The notes under the pieces were generated by a model. The model saw nothing but the letters and a program-made list of their open reading frames with translations, ran no database searches and was not told the origin of the DNA. The position numbers and the translations under genes are program-made. A DNA stretch of 64,000 nt from Chryseobacterium turcicum (GTDB lineage: Bacteria > Bacteroidota > Bacteroidia > Flavobacteriales > Weeksellaceae). Of the stretch, positions 43,387-53,075 are shown piece after piece. The stretch is taken from NCBI RefSeq assembly GCF_021010565.1, contig NZ_JAJNAY010000001.1, forward strand, positions 2,646,001 to 2,710,000, written 5' to 3'. Every line of letters begins with the position of its first letter. Position 1 is the stretch's first letter.

Positions 43387-43818
43387 ATGGAACTTCCAAA
43401 ACTGAACTTTCAGGAAACTTTTGATTTTAAATTCAAGAAAGACAAAGATAAGTTTTTTATTTATGACTTGGTTCGTAAAACTTACCTTTTGCTTACTCCC
43501 GAAGAATGGGTAAGGCAGCATTGGGTACATTATTATCTCACTGTAAAATCCTACTCTACATCAGCATTAATTACAGAAAAAAAGATTGTTCTGAATGGCT
43601 TAACAAAGCGTATTGATTTATTAATCACAGAAAAAGCCCAGCCAAAAATTTTGATTGAATGTAAAGCGCCACACATCAAATTAACAGAAAAAACATTCGA
43701 GCAGACTGCAAGATACAATTCTGTAATCGGTGCTTCTGAAATTATTTTAACGAATGGCTTGCAACATATTAATGCCTATTACGAAAACGGGCAATATCAG
43801 TTTTACAGACCTGAATAA
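43387..43818 (+). CDS. HsdR N-terminal-domain nuclease-fold protein
   Basis: A 143-residue stand-alone type I restriction HsdR_N domain. The PD-(D/E)xK motif is complete: Asp in RIDLLI, then Glu-Cys-Lys in KILIECKAPH, with a Gln in the following helix (FEQTARYN). No helicase part and no HsdM/HsdS gene is nearby. A TATTTTTG -7 box lies at 43349-43356 within holA. Divergent pairing with holA suggests a housekeeping DNA-repair or -processing role rather than restriction; this is inference. Confidence 0.85.
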   Translation: MELPKLNFQETFDFKFKKDKDKFFIYDLVRKTYLLLTPEEWVRQHWVHYYLTVKSYSTSALITEKKIVLNGLTKRIDLLITEKAQPKILIECKAPHIKLTEKTFEQTARYNSVIGASEIILTNGLQHINAYYENGQYQFYRPE

Positions 43819-43970
43819 TTTTAATGTGTCATTATTTATTCCTGAATGTTAAACTTTTCTAAACTTATTTATTTTAGGGTGTTTAACTAAAAAACTTTCG
43901 TGATTTTTGTATTGTAAATTTATTTTTTTCAAAATTGAATAAGACAATATTAAAGAAGTATGGTTTGGTG

Positions 43971-44273
43971 ATGCAGAAAACACTAAAAAAATTTGATGGA
44001 TTTATTTCAGGAAAACCCATTGCCAATTATATCTACAGCTACAGACATCCCGATGATGTTGATGATTTTATATCTGACCTAGATTTGGCAATCGGTGGTC
44101 ATTTTTCTCAAATCGAAGATCCTGATTATGGGAGTGGTTTGGGGAGTCACTGGTTTGCAGAAATCACTCCAACCCACTTTGAATTATGGCAAGAAGGCCA
44201 CCCAAAAACAATAATTCCGTTGGAAGATTGGAAAGAAATATTGTTGTCTTGGAAAGAATGTTTAGAAGAATAA
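43971..44273 (+). CDS. Conserved-looking hypothetical protein
   Basis: A 100-residue acidic protein from the ATG at 43971; an upstream in-frame TTG (43935) would add 12 residues. Features are a Trp-rich C-terminal half (SHWFAEITPTHFELWQEGHPKTIIPLEDWKEILLSWKECLEE) and DDVDDFISDLDLAIGG. No signal peptide or membrane segment is seen. Size, acidity and composition resemble small immunity-type proteins, but there is no toxin gene next to it, so no function is assigned. It lies 32 bp before the HAD gene. Confidence 0.7.
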   Translation: MQKTLKKFDGFISGKPIANYIYSYRHPDDVDDFISDLDLAIGGHFSQIEDPDYGSGLGSHWFAEITPTHFELWQEGHPKTIIPLEDWKEILLSWKECLEE

Positions 44274-44305
44274 TGAAATAACAATTAAATAAGATTTTAT
44301 AAATT

Positions 44306-44920
44306 ATGGAAATTAAAAATATAATATTCGATTTTGGAGGTGTTTTGATGGATTGGAATCCGAGGTATTTTTTCAAAACTTATTTTAATGATGATGAAAA
44401 AATGGAATATTTCCTCGAAAATATTGCTCAGGATGAATGGAATATCGAACAAGACAGAGGAAGAACGTTAGCTGAAGGCACTGAAATTCAAGTGAAAAAA
44501 TTTCCGGACTGGGAAAAAGAACTCAGAGCTTTTTATGATAACTGGACGGTAATGCTGAAAAGTGATATTCCTCAAAATGTAGAAATTCTGAGAAAATTGG
44601 GGAATACGCCTTATCAATTATTCGGATTGACCAATTGGTCTGAAGAAACCTTTCCTTATGCCTTAGAAAACTATGATTTCTTTCAGTTATTTGATGGTAA
44701 AATTGTGGTTTCGGGAACAGAAAAATTAATCAAACCCGACCCTAAAATCTGGAATGTATTATTGGAAAGATATCAATTGGAAGCCAATGAATCGGTCTTC
44801 ATTGATGATAATTTCAAAAATATTGAAATGGCTAAAAATTTAGGCTTCAAAACCATTCGCATTCTACCGGAAACCGATTTGGAAGCTGAATTGAATAATC
44901 TGGGTGTAAAACTTGAATAA
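44306..44920 (+). CDS. HAD-family phosphatase
   Basis: A 204-residue HAD hydrolase. Motif I is IIFDFGGVLMDW (catalytic Asp pair position DFGGV, residues about 9-13), motif II is GLTNWSEE and motif III/IV is KPDPKIWN plus FIDDNFKNIEMAKNLGF. The helical cap of about 70 residues places it with YihX-like sugar-phosphate phosphatases. The substrate is unknown. Confidence 0.9.
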   Translation: MEIKNIIFDFGGVLMDWNPRYFFKTYFNDDEKMEYFLENIAQDEWNIEQDRGRTLAEGTEIQVKKFPDWEKELRAFYDNWTVMLKSDIPQNVEILRKLGNTPYQLFGLTNWSEETFPYALENYDFFQLFDGKIVVSGTEKLIKPDPKIWNVLLERYQLEANESVFIDDNFKNIEMAKNLGFKTIRILPETDLEAELNNLGVKLE

Positions 44921-45049
44921 CTACAGCTTTATAATATTTTGTTAATCTTTATTGTAAGTTATTTGAATTTGAAAGTTCAATAATTTCAGCATTGAATTTA
45001 AACCGATTTTTGTAGATAAGTATCATTCGTTAATTATTCGTCATTTTTT

Positions 45050-45755
45050 TTAAGGTTTGAAAATTATGTTATAAATATTTCCAAATCCTGAAAAGATATT
45101 TTCTAACGCCTTTTCAAGAGTTTGCCAAGAGGCATAATCCTTTGCAAGAAGCCATTCATACTTTATTTTTCTCCAAAGAATCTCAATAGAATTAAGATGT
45201 GGGCTATATTTTGGAAGATAAAAAATTTCAATATCTAACTTCTTCCATCTTGAAATTTGGATTTTAAATTCCTTAGAATGGTGTATCCGTGCATTATCCA
45301 AACAAATAACAGTTTTCTTTGTGATGGTTTTTGAAAATTTATCAATGGCCTGAATAACAAAATCAGAAGTTATTTTTCCCATATGATGACATTGAAAAAG
45401 ATTATTATTCTTAGACATAATCCCAAAAACATTGATTCTTTTACTGTGTCGGGGTACGATTTTTACATTTTCATTTTTTTGTTGCCAGTGGTAAGAAATG
45501 GAGGGACTTAAAGAAAACCCGCTCTCATCAGCAAAGTATACATCCAAATAATCATCTTTCGCCAGATTCATTAAACTCTTCAATTGTTCTGCTTTCAACA
45601 GGTATTCCTCTTCATTTTGAAGAGGTTTGAGCCAACATCGTATTCTTTTCCAGACATAAGGCACGGTCTCGAACGAAAGAATTTGGATGGTGCCTGGACA
45701 TCATTTTCAAGGTTGCTTTTTCATTTTCATTTTCATTTAAAACTATAAATTTCAT
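45050..45755 (-). pseudogene. IS630-family transposase, internally deleted and frameshifted
   Basis: The C-terminal DDE part is intact (DVYFADESGFSLSPSISYHWQQ, VICLDNARIHHSKEFK, IEIFYLPKYSPHLNSIEILWRKIKYEW). The N-terminus starts at the ATG at 45755 (MKFIVLNENENEKATLKMMSR, then HPNSFVRDRA) but joins the PYVWKRIRCWLK segment out of frame near 45664-45670, with about 90-100 residues of the HTH region missing. It cannot encode a working transposase. Confidence 0.85.
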
Positions 45756-45874
45756 CCTTTAAAGTTATAAAATCCTGACGAATAATTAGGGTGTACTACT
45801 TATATGATATTTTTTAACCGCAAAAGCGACAAAATATTTTATGATGGATATGCAAATAAAATTTCCAGTTAAAG

Positions 45875-46753
45875 CTAAGCTACATTTTGATAAATTTTGT
45901 TTTGATTATTAAACTCTTCTATTGTCTTAAAATTTAGTTTACCATGACGTCTTTTTTTGTTGTACCAAATTTCAATATATTCAAAGATTTCTAACTGCAT
46001 ATTTTCTTTTGAGATAAGTTTGTGACCATAAATCAGCTCGGTTTTCAATGACTTGAAAAAGCTCTCCGCCACCGCATTGTCCCAACAATTTTCTTTCCTG
46101 CTCATACTCCTTATTACTTCATAGAACTCAATTGTATTAACGAATTTCTTACTTGCATACTGAACGCCTCTATCTGAATGAAAAATCAATCCTTTTTGAA
46201 CCGTTCTGTTTTTTATTGCCATTTTCCATGCTGCAAGACTTGTTTCTTCGGTGCTCATTCCATCGCTTAAGCTCCAGCCAATTATTTTTCTATCAAACAA
46301 ATCTATTATTGTCGTGAGGTATAAAAAGCCTTCCTTGGTTTGAATATAAGTGATGTCCTACACCCAAACTTTCGACGGTTCTGTAACTGAAAATTTCCTG
46401 TCCAACACATTTTCTACCACCAAATAATTGTGTTTTGAGTTGGTTGTAACTTTAAACTTCTTACTTAATTTGCTTCTCAAACCCAGTTCTCTCATATATT
46501 TTGCAACTGTAATCCGAGATATTTTGTAACCCAATGCGTTTAATTCAAAAGTAATCCGTGGGCTTCCATAACGCTGTTTTGAAGAAAAATATATCGAGCT
46601 TATTTCCTTTTTTATTTTTTCTTTCAAAAGCAATCGTTTGCTAATCGGTCTGCTTTTCCATTTGAAAAAACTGCTACAACTTACTTTCATTACTTTGCAC
46701 ATTTTCTCAATCGGAAATAGATATTCGTAACTTTTAATGAACTCATATTTCAT
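45875..46753 (-). pseudogene. IS3 orfB transposase with in-frame amber stop
   Basis: The HTH_21 and rve domains are both present (KQRYGSPRITFELNALGYKISRITVAKYMRELGL; FHSDRGVQYASKKFV; NAVAESFFKSLKTELIYG). A TAG at 46360-46358 interrupts KVWV-TAG-DITYIQTKEGF, where functional homologues usually have a small residue. The frame is otherwise open on both sides, so this is a single nonsense change. The first DDE aspartate lies in DITYI right after it. Confidence 0.88.
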
Positions 46754-47049
46754 CGACCGCTCTTGGAAAAAATGCTGATCGCTTTTTTTAAGATATCACG
46801 TTCCAACTCAACATCTTTGAGTTTTTTCTCCAATTCGTAGATTTTTTCTTGATCTGCGGTCAATTTCAAATTCCCATTTCCAGGAAAACTTCCTTCTCCA
46901 AATTCTTCATATTCTTTACGCCATTTATAAAGCAATGTGACTTTGATTCCAAGTTCTCGTGAGAGTTCCGAGATATTAGTCCTCTCTTTACTTAGTTGAA
47001 CTGCTTTTGTTTTAAAAGCTGGATCGTAGATTTTTCTCTCTCGTTTCAT
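46750..47049 (-). CDS. IS3 orfA (transposase helix-turn-helix protein)
   Basis: A 99-residue protein with an N-terminal HTH_Tnp_1 (YDPAFKTKAVQLSKERTNISELSRELGIKVTLLYKWRKEYEE) and a leucine-zipper-like C-terminus (EKIYELEKKLKDVELERDILKKAISIF). The slippery AAAAAAG near 46782-46788 is followed in the -1 frame by an open path (KSDQHFFQERS) straight into orfB, the typical programmed frameshift for the OrfAB transposase. Confidence 0.93.
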   Translation of the reverse strand: MKRERKIYDPAFKTKAVQLSKERTNISELSRELGIKVTLLYKWRKEYEEFGEGSFPGNGNLKLTADQEKIYELEKKLKDVELERDILKKAISIFSKSGR

Positions 47050-47218
47050 ATGTTAAAATTAAGGTTTTATGCTTAACTTTAACTGAACGCTAAATTAGTA
47101 TATCCAGTATTTAATTCGATCTCCATTATTATCAAAAATCCCCATAATTATTTAGTTTAGTTAAAGAAAAATTAGTGTTTTTTTGTCTATTAGACAAAAA
47201 AACAGCATGTAAATATAA

Positions 47219-47249
47219 CAAAAAAACCTCGCAAGAAAACTTACGAGGC
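47219..47249 (-). terminator. Terminator of carB
   Basis: Minus strand CCTCGTAAG-TTTT-CTTGCGAGG with one G-U pair, followed by seven T, 31 bp beyond the carB stop. Confidence 0.85.
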
Positions 47250-47280
47250 TTAATAATATTTTGAATGTCTAGTCCTAAAA

Positions 47281-50200
47281 CTACATCGTTTCCATCTTAA
47301 AGCTCATGCTTTCAATCACTTTTAAGATGGCTTCTACTGTATCCATTGATGTTAAACAAGGAACACCGTTTTCTACACTCATTCTTCTGATTTGGAAACC
47401 GTCTCTTTCAGATTGTTTTCCTTTGGTCATAGTGTTGACAACGTATTGTACTTTTCCTTTTTGAATCAAATCGATAAGATTTACACTCTCCTCTCCTATT
47501 TTGTAGCCAATTTTGCAAGGAATTCCTTGTTCTGCGAAGAATTTTGCTGTTCCTTCTGTTGCCCAGATTCTGAACCCAACTTCATGGAATCTTGATGCTA
47601 AATCTGCAGCTTCCTGCTTGTGTTTATCAGCTACCGTGAATAAGATTGAACCGTGCATCGGAACTTTTCTTCCTGCTGCAACCAATCCTTTGTACAATGC
47701 TTTTTCTAAAGTTGTGTCTTTCCCCATTACTTCTCCTGTAGACTTCATTTCTGGGCCTAAAGAGATATCAACTTTCGTTAGTTTTGAGAAAGAGAACACA
47801 GGAACTTTTACGAAAACTCCTTCTTTATTAGGAACTAATCCGTTTTTGTAACCTAAATCTGTTAGTTTCTGACCTAAAATTGCTTTCGTAGCTAAGTTTG
47901 CCATTGGAACTTCCGTAATTTTAGATAAGAAAGGAACTGTTCTTGATGAACGTGGATTTACCTCAATTACATATACATTTCCTTCAAAAAGGACGTATTG
48001 AATATTCATTAAACCAATCACCTTCAAACCTTTAGCCAATCTTTGAGTATAATCTACCAAAGTATCAACTTCGCTTTGAGAAATATTCTGTGGAGGATAC
48101 ACCGCAATCGAGTCTCCGGAGTGAACTCCTGCTCTTTCGATGTGTTCCATAATCCCAGGAATGATTACTGTTTTGCCATCACAAATCGCATCAACTTCAA
48201 TTTCTTTTCCGACCATGTATCTGTCAACCAAAACCGGATGTTCCGGGCTTGCATCTACTGCAAATTCCATGTAGTGAGCCAATTCTGCTTCTGTATACAC
48301 AATTTCCATTGCTCTACCTCCCAAAACGTAGCTTGGACGAACTAAAACCGGATATCCAATTTCGTTAGCAATCACAATCGCTTCTTCTTTTGAAGTCGAA
48401 GTTTTTCCTAAAGGTTGAGGAATTCCCATTTCCTGAAGGGCTTTTTCGAACTTATCTCTGTTTTCAGCTCTATCTAAATCTTCTAATGTAGTTCCTAAAA
48501 TCTGAACTCCGTGAGCAGCCAATTTATCCGCTAAATTAATGGCTGTTTGTCCACCAAACTGTACGACAACACCTTTTGGTTTTTCAAGGTCAATGATATT
48601 CATTACATCTTCTTCCGTTAATGGTTCGAAGTATAATTTATCTGAAATCGAGAAGTCTGTAGAAACAGTTTCAGGGTTGTTATTGATGATAATCGCCTCG
48701 TAACCCATTTCTTTGATTGCCCAAACTGAGTGAACTGTCGCGTAGTCAAACTCAACACCTTGCCCGATTCTGATTGGACCAGAACCCAAAACGATGATTT
48801 TTTCTTTATCTGTAACTACACTTTCATTTTCTTCTTCGTAAGTTCCGTAGAAATAAGGAGTTTCAGACTCGAATTCTGCAGCACAAGTATCTACCATTTT
48901 GAAAACTGGAATTACTCCATTTTCTTTTCTAAAATTGTAGACTTCACGTTGAGAAACTTCCCAAAGCTCTGCAATATGTACATCTGCAAAACCTAGTTTT
49001 TTAGCTTTAGTTAAAGTTTCAACATCAAATTTATTATCTGCAATTGTTGTTTCAAAATCAATTAATTTCTTGATTTTCCAGATAAAGAATTTATCAATTT
49101 TGCTCCATTCTACAATCTTTTCCCAATCATATCCTTTTCTTAAAGCATCTCCGATAATGAATAATCTTTCGTCATCACAAACTCTGATTCTTCTTTCAAT
49201 TTCTTCTTCAGTAAGCGCATCAGCCTGTTTTTTCTTTAAACCTAAATGCGTAAGACCTGTTTCTAGAGAACGGATTGCTTTCTGTAAAGACTCTTCGAAA
49301 TTTCTTCCGATTGCCATTACTTCACCCGTTGCTTTCATCTGTGTAGATAATCTTCTGTCTGCAGTTTCAAACTTATCAAAAGGGAATCTTGGGAATTTAG
49401 TCACCACATAATCTAAAGCTGGTTCAAAACAAGCGTAAGACGTTCCCGTAACCGGATTCATGATTTCGTCAAGAGTCAATCCAACAGCGATTTTAGCAGC
49501 AATTTTTGCAATCGGATAACCCGTTGCTTTTGATGCTAAAGCTGATGAACGAGAAACTCTAGGATTCACCTCGATGATATAATACTCGAATGAATGTGGG
49601 TCTAAAGCTAACTGCACGTTACAACCCCCTTCAATTCCTAATGCTCTGATGATTTTTAGAGATGCGTTTCTCAACAACTGATACTCTCTGTCTGAAAGTG
49701 TCTGAGAAGGCGCTACAACGATTGAATCTCCTGTGTGAACTCCAACCGGGTCTATATTTTCCATGTTACAAACCACAATCGCATTGTCGTTTGCATCACG
49801 CATTACTTCGTATTCGATTTCTTTGAAACCTGCGATTGATCTTTCAATCAAACACTGCGTAACTGGGCTGTATTTTAAACCTAATTCTGCAATTTCTTTT
49901 AATTCAGCTTCTGTGGCAGCGATACCACCACCTGTTCCACCCATTGTGAAAGCAGGACGAACAATTACTGGATATCCAATTTCATTCGCAAAATTAATTG
50001 CTCCTTCTACAGTTGTTACAATGTCAGATTCTGGAACCGGCTCGTTTAATTCTCTCATCAATTCACGGAACAAATCTCTGTCTTCCGCTCTGTTGATAGC
50101 TGAAAGTGTAGTTCCTAAAACTTCCACTTTACATTCTTCAAGAATTCCTGATTTTTCCAATTCTACCGCCATGTTCAAACCTGTTTGTCCACCAAGAGTT

Positions 50201-50460
50201 GGTAAAAGTGCATCTGGACGCTCTTTTCTGATGATGTGACTTACAAACTGAAGTGAAATCGGCTCGATGTATACTTTATCAGCGATTTCAACATCTGTCA
50301 TAATCGTTGCAGGGTTTGAGTTAATCAAAATTACCTTGTAGCCTTCTTCTCTCAAAGACAGACAAGCCTGCGTTCCTGCATAATCAAATTCCGCCGCCTG
50401 ACCGATGATAATTGGGCCGGAACCGATTACTAAAATTGTTTTTATGTCGTTTCTTTTCAT
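47281..50460 (-). CDS. carB: Carbamoyl-phosphate synthase large subunit
   Basis: A 1059-residue protein from the ATG at 50460 ([32 protein letters not shown]). It has two homologous ATP-grasp halves ([42 protein letters not shown]), an oligomerisation region and a C-terminal MGS-like allosteric domain. The frame stays open 26 codons upstream, but that part is paired-hairpin repeat sequence and not protein-like. With CarA it makes carbamoyl phosphate from bicarbonate, ATP and glutamine-derived ammonia, for PyrB and the ornithine-type carbamoyltransferase. Confidence 0.97.
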   Translation of the reverse strand: MKRNDIKTILVIGSGPIIIGQAAEFDYAGTQACLSLREEGYKVILINSNPATIMTDVEIADKVYIEPISLQFVSHIIRKERPDALLPTLGGQTGLNMAVELEKSGILEECKVEVLGTTLSAINRAEDRDLFRELMRELNEPVPESDIVTTVEGAINFANEIGYPVIVRPAFTMGGTGGGIAATEAELKEIAELGLKYSPVTQCLIERSIAGFKEIEYEVMRDANDNAIVVCNMENIDPVGVHTGDSIVVAPSQTLSDREYQLLRNASLKIIRALGIEGGCNVQLALDPHSFEYYIIEVNPRVSRSSALASKATGYPIAKIAAKIAVGLTLDEIMNPVTGTSYACFEPALDYVVTKFPRFPFDKFETADRRLSTQMKATGEVMAIGRNFEESLQKAIRSLETGLTHLGLKKKQADALTEEEIERRIRVCDDERLFIIGDALRKGYDWEKIVEWSKIDKFFIWKIKKLIDFETTIADNKFDVETLTKAKKLGFADVHIAELWEVSQREVYNFRKENGVIPVFKMVDTCAAEFESETPYFYGTYEEENESVVTDKEKIIVLGSGPIRIGQGVEFDYATVHSVWAIKEMGYEAIIINNNPETVSTDFSISDKLYFEPLTEEDVMNIIDLEKPKGVVVQFGGQTAINLADKLAAHGVQILGTTLEDLDRAENRDKFEKALQEMGIPQPLGKTSTSKEEAIVIANEIGYPVLVRPSYVLGGRAMEIVYTEAELAHYMEFAVDASPEHPVLVDRYMVGKEIEVDAICDGKTVIIPGIMEHIERAGVHSGDSIAVYPPQNISQSEVDTLVDYTQRLAKGLKVIGLMNIQYVLFEGNVYVIEVNPRSSRTVPFLSKITEVPMANLATKAILGQKLTDLGYKNGLVPNKEGVFVKVPVFSFSKLTKVDISLGPEMKSTGEVMGKDTTLEKALYKGLVAAGRKVPMHGSILFTVADKHKQEAADLASRFHEVGFRIWATEGTAKFFAEQGIPCKIGYKIGEESVNLIDLIQKGKVQYVVNTMTKGKQSERDGFQIRRMSVENGVPCLTSMDTVEAILKVIESMSFKMETM

Positions 50461-50486
50461 TTCTAAATTTATCCTTTTGTTATGTT

Positions 50487-50569
50487 GAACCCTTTCGGGT
50501 TCTGATGATGATTGTTTCATCATTTCCATAGGTTTCACCTACGGCTATTTAAATTGAATCCTTCGGATT
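50487..50569 (-). repeat. Paired-hairpin repeat units before carB
   Basis: Hairpin B (GAACCC-TTTC-GGGTTC, 50487-50502), hairpin A (CCATAGGT-TTC-ACCTACGG, 50526-50544) and a second B (GAATCC-TTC-GGATTT, 50556-50569). It belongs to the family also found at 51861, 57107 and 60764. Confidence 0.85.
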
Positions 50570-50606
50570 TTTAACTATTCTCTGTTGATTATAACAGCGA
50601 ATTGTT

Positions 50607-50709
50607 GCAGCCCGACTTGAGCGGAAATCCTTTTTTGCCAACCTGCTATTTCTAATTTTACGGAAATTTTCTGCAAAAAAGATTGGGAGCGGAAGGCGGA
50701 TTAAGCTGC
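50607..50709 (-). repeat. 103-bp structured intergenic element between carA and carB
   Basis: Outer stem GCAGC (50607) pairs with GCTGC (50705-50709), and inner AATCCTTTTTTGC (626-638) pairs with GCAAAAAAGATT (673-684) with one bulge. GAGCGGAA occurs on both arms. The arrangement resembles structured intergenic repeats common in Chryseobacterium/Flavobacterium genomes. An RNA role or a mobile miniature element are both possible. Confidence 0.6.
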
Positions 50710-50722
50710 CCAAATTAATTTT

Positions 50723-51796
50723 CTATTTTTTGAAATCCTCCATTAGCTGGATAAACTCATCAAATAAGTAGTTTGCATCTTCAGGACCTGGGCTTGCTTC
50801 CGGGTGATACTGAACTGAGAAACAAGGGTGAATTTTATGTTTCAGACCTTCGTTTGTTCTGTCATTCAATGCGATATGTGTTTCAACTAAATCTGTATTC
50901 TTCAAACTCTCCTGGTCAACTGCATAACCGTGGTTTTGAGAAGTAATTGCCACTTTGTTTTTTTCTAAATCTAAAACCGGGTGATTTCCTCCTCTATGAC
51001 CGAATTTTAACTTAAACGTTTTTGCTCCACAAGCCAAACCAATTAATTGGTGACCTAAACAGATTCCGAAAATTGGAACTTTTCCTAATAATCCGCGAAT
51101 CATTTCTAAAGCTCCCTGATTATCTTCAGGGTCTCCAGGACCGTTTGACAACATGATTCCGTCTGGATCCATTAATAAAATCTCTTCAGCTGTTGTATCG
51201 TGAGAAACTACTGTAATATCGCAATTTCTTTGAGATAATTCTCTGATAATACCTAATTTAGACCCAAAATCAACAAGTACCACTTTAAGTCCTCTTCCTG
51301 GGTTTGCATAGGCTGTTTTTGTAGAAACCTGCTCAACCTGATTGGTTGGAAAATTGGTTCCTTTTAGTTCTGCAACAACTTCATTTTCTTCAGCATCAAC
51401 ATTAACTATTTTTCCTTTCACTACTCCAGAATTACGAAGAATTCTTGTAAGTCTTCTCGTGTCAATTCCTGAAATTCCTGAAAGGTTTTTCTTTTTAAAT
51501 AACTCATCTAAAGTAATCTGAGTACGGAAATTTGATGGTAAATCGCACAATTCTTTTACGATAAGACCTTTAATAGCCGGCTCAATACTCTCATAATCAT
51601 CTCTATTAATCCCATAGTTTCCGATAAGCGGATAAGTCATACAAACAATCTGACCGCAATACGAAGGATCGGAAATCAACTCCTGATACCCCGTCATTCC
51701 GGTATTGAAAACTACCTCTCCCGCAGTTTCCAATTCTGCTCCAAAACCTTCTCCGTGAAATACTTCACCGGACTCCAGTATTAACTTTTTCTTCAT
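50723..51796 (-). CDS. carA: Carbamoyl-phosphate synthase small subunit
   Basis: A 357-residue protein. N-terminal CPSase_sm domain (LILESGEVFHGEGFGAELETAGEVVFNTGMTGYQEL) and C-terminal class I glutamine amidotransferase with nucleophile Cys in FGICLGHQLIGLA and catalytic His-x-Glu in VQYHPEASPGPED. It releases ammonia from glutamine for CarB. It is placed between pyrB (147-bp gap with a repeat unit) and carB, in a probable pyrB-carA-carB operon. Confidence 0.97.
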   Translation of the reverse strand: MKKKLILESGEVFHGEGFGAELETAGEVVFNTGMTGYQELISDPSYCGQIVCMTYPLIGNYGINRDDYESIEPAIKGLIVKELCDLPSNFRTQITLDELFKKKNLSGISGIDTRRLTRILRNSGVVKGKIVNVDAEENEVVAELKGTNFPTNQVEQVSTKTAYANPGRGLKVVLVDFGSKLGIIRELSQRNCDITVVSHDTTAEEILLMDPDGIMLSNGPGDPEDNQGALEMIRGLLGKVPIFGICLGHQLIGLACGAKTFKLKFGHRGGNHPVLDLEKNKVAITSQNHGYAVDQESLKNTDLVETHIALNDRTNEGLKHKIHPCFSVQYHPEASPGPEDANYLFDEFIQLMEDFKK

Positions 51797-51860
51797 TTTC
51801 TTTATCTCTTTATTTCTAATTATCTTTTATAAATGATAATCCTCCTTCAGATTATCTTTT

Positions 51861-51905
51861 CCATGGGTTTCACCCACGGCTATTATTGTTTGACCCTTTC
51901 GGGTC
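51861..51905 (-). repeat. Paired-hairpin repeat unit between pyrB and carA
   Basis: Hairpin A (CCATGGGT-TTC-ACCCACGG, 51861-51879) and hairpin B (GACCC-TTTC-GGGTC, 51892-51905). The stem bases differ from the unit before carB while pairing is kept. Confidence 0.85.
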
Positions 51906-51943
51906 GGCTGAATACTTGATTCTTTTTACTTTTACCTTGGCTC

Positions 51944-52834
51944 TTACTTAAAGGTAAATCCTTTTTTCTCCAAGGCTTCTTTTAAAATGGCCATTCTTGC
52001 GAAAACTCCGTTCTGCATTTGTTTGAATATTCTCGAACGTTCGCATTCTACCAAATCTGTATCAATCTCAACTCCTCTGTTAATTGGTGCAGGATGCATG
52101 ATAATCGCTTCTTTTTTCATTGCTTCTTCCCTTTCTTTCGTCAAACCATATTTTCTGTGGTAATCTGAAGCTGAGAAACTCATTTTCGCATCGTGTCTTT
52201 CGTGTTGAATCCTTAGCAACATTAAAACATCCACTTCTTTAATCAATTCATCGACAGATAAATAAGTACCGTTAATTAAAGCTCCTTCATCAAACCAATG
52301 TTCGGGTCCTGAGAAATGTACTTTTGCTCCTAATCTTCTTAAAGCTTCCGCATTTGAGTTGGCAACTCTGCTGTGTTTTACATCTCCTACAATACCTATT
52401 TTTAGACCTTCAAATTTCCCGAATTCCTGATAAATTGTCATTAAATCGAGCATACATTGAGATGGGTGATTTCCCGTTCCGTCTCCTCCATTGATGACAG
52501 GGATATTAATGTTTTCTAATTCATCAAAATATCTGTCTTTTTTATCTCTGATTACAACCAGATTAACTCCTAAACTTTCAATCGTCTTTACGGTATCATA
52601 AAGACTCTCGCCTTTATTTACCGAACTGTGTGAAGCATCGAAAGGAACGACCTGCAAACCCAATTTTCTTTCGGCAATATCAAAGCTTGTTTTTGTTCTG
52701 GTACTGTCTTCAAAAAACAGATTTGAGCAAAAAACTTCGCCTTCAATTTTGGCAGTTTTTCCGTTAGCAAAAGCTAGTGCTTCTGTTACTATACTGCTGA
52801 TTCTCTCGGTACTTAGTTCTGTAATCGTAAACAT
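51944..52834 (-). CDS. pyrB: Aspartate carbamoyltransferase catalytic subunit
   Basis: A 296-residue ATCase. Carbamoyl-phosphate loop [20 protein letters not shown] (residues about 40-60), [16 protein letters not shown] and the C-terminal [12 protein letters not shown] are diagnostic. It condenses carbamoyl phosphate and aspartate in pyrimidine synthesis. No pyrI regulatory subunit is present. It is first gene of the pyr/car operon and has a hairpin with a T run directly upstream of its start. Confidence 0.97.
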   Translation of the reverse strand: MFTITELSTERISSIVTEALAFANGKTAKIEGEVFCSNLFFEDSTRTKTSFDIAERKLGLQVVPFDASHSSVNKGESLYDTVKTIESLGVNLVVIRDKKDRYFDELENINIPVINGGDGTGNHPSQCMLDLMTIYQEFGKFEGLKIGIVGDVKHSRVANSNAEALRRLGAKVHFSGPEHWFDEGALINGTYLSVDELIKEVDVLMLLRIQHERHDAKMSFSASDYHRKYGLTKEREEAMKKEAIIMHPAPINRGVEIDTDLVECERSRIFKQMQNGVFARMAILKEALEKKGFTFK

Positions 52835-52852
52835 AATATCTTAATTTTTTAC

Positions 52853-52881
52853 AAAAAAAAAGCGAAGAAACATCTTCGCTT
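52853..52881 (-). terminator. Attenuator-type terminator in the pyrB leader
   Basis: Minus strand AAGCGAAG-ATGTTT-CTTCGCTT (52860-52881) is a perfect 8-bp stem followed by eight T, ending 18 bp before the pyrB ATG. It lies downstream of the promoter at 52958-52988, so it must be read through for expression. Confidence 0.75.
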
Positions 52882-52951
52882 AAAATAAATAAATATCGTA
52901 AAGGGCGTCTACGCCCGGTAATTCTAATGATATAAATACTGTGTTATTCAT
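52880..52951 (-). CDS. Possible 23-residue leader peptide before pyrB
   Basis: ATG at 52951 opens MNNTVFISLELPGVDALYDI followed by YLF and TAA. The stop codon overlaps the 5' arm of the attenuator hairpin, and the last nine codons are U-rich, as in the Escherichia coli pyrBI leader, where UTP-dependent pausing controls termination. The predicted transcription start is almost at the ATG, so translation would be leaderless; this makes the call tentative. Confidence 0.4.
   Translation of the reverse strand: MNNTVFISLELPGVDALYDIYLF
52903..52916 (-). repeat. Leader hairpin GGGCG-TCTA-CGCCC
   Basis: A GC-rich stem of five bp in the pyrB leader, upstream of the terminator hairpin; it may pause RNA polymerase. 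Confidence 0.45.
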
Positions 52952-52957
52952 TAGGTG

Positions 52958-52988
52958 CAAAGATATAACATTTGAGCGAACCTACAAA
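52958..52988 (-). promoter_or_regulatory. pyrB promoter
   Basis: Minus strand TTTG (52988-52985), 19-bp spacer, TATCTTTG (52965-52958): an exact match to the Bacteroidota TTTG / TAnnTTTG consensus. Transcription should start near 52951-52955. Confidence 0.8.
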
Positions 52989-53075
52989 ACTAAATTTCGA
53001 TTTAATTAAAAAATATTATTCTCTCTTTATTTTCATTTTTAAATACTATTTTTGTTTTCTACTCAAGCTTATTAT

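Larger units (their letters stand above)
45866..47085. mobile_element. IS3-family insertion sequence with decayed orfB
   Basis: About 1,220 bp. CAGTTAAAGCTAAGC (45866-45880) and GCTTAACTTTAACTG (47071-47085) are inverted terminal repeats matching at 14 of 15 positions; the left one overlaps the orfB stop, which is common in IS3 elements. No clear 3-bp target duplication was seen. It carries orfA (46750-47049) and orfB (45875-46753). Confidence 0.8.

Noticed and set aside
43387-43818. Start of a type I restriction system
   Set aside because: Only the N-terminal nuclease-like domain exists; no helicase, HsdM or HsdS follows.
47392-50239. Plus-strand open frames opposite carB
   Set aside because: Shadows of a strongly coding gene; no domains, and the same is true of other opposite-strand frames in this window.
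50461-50538. 26-codon N-terminal extension of carB
   Set aside because: It is made of paired-hairpin repeat DNA, and [16 protein letters not shown] is the family's normal start.
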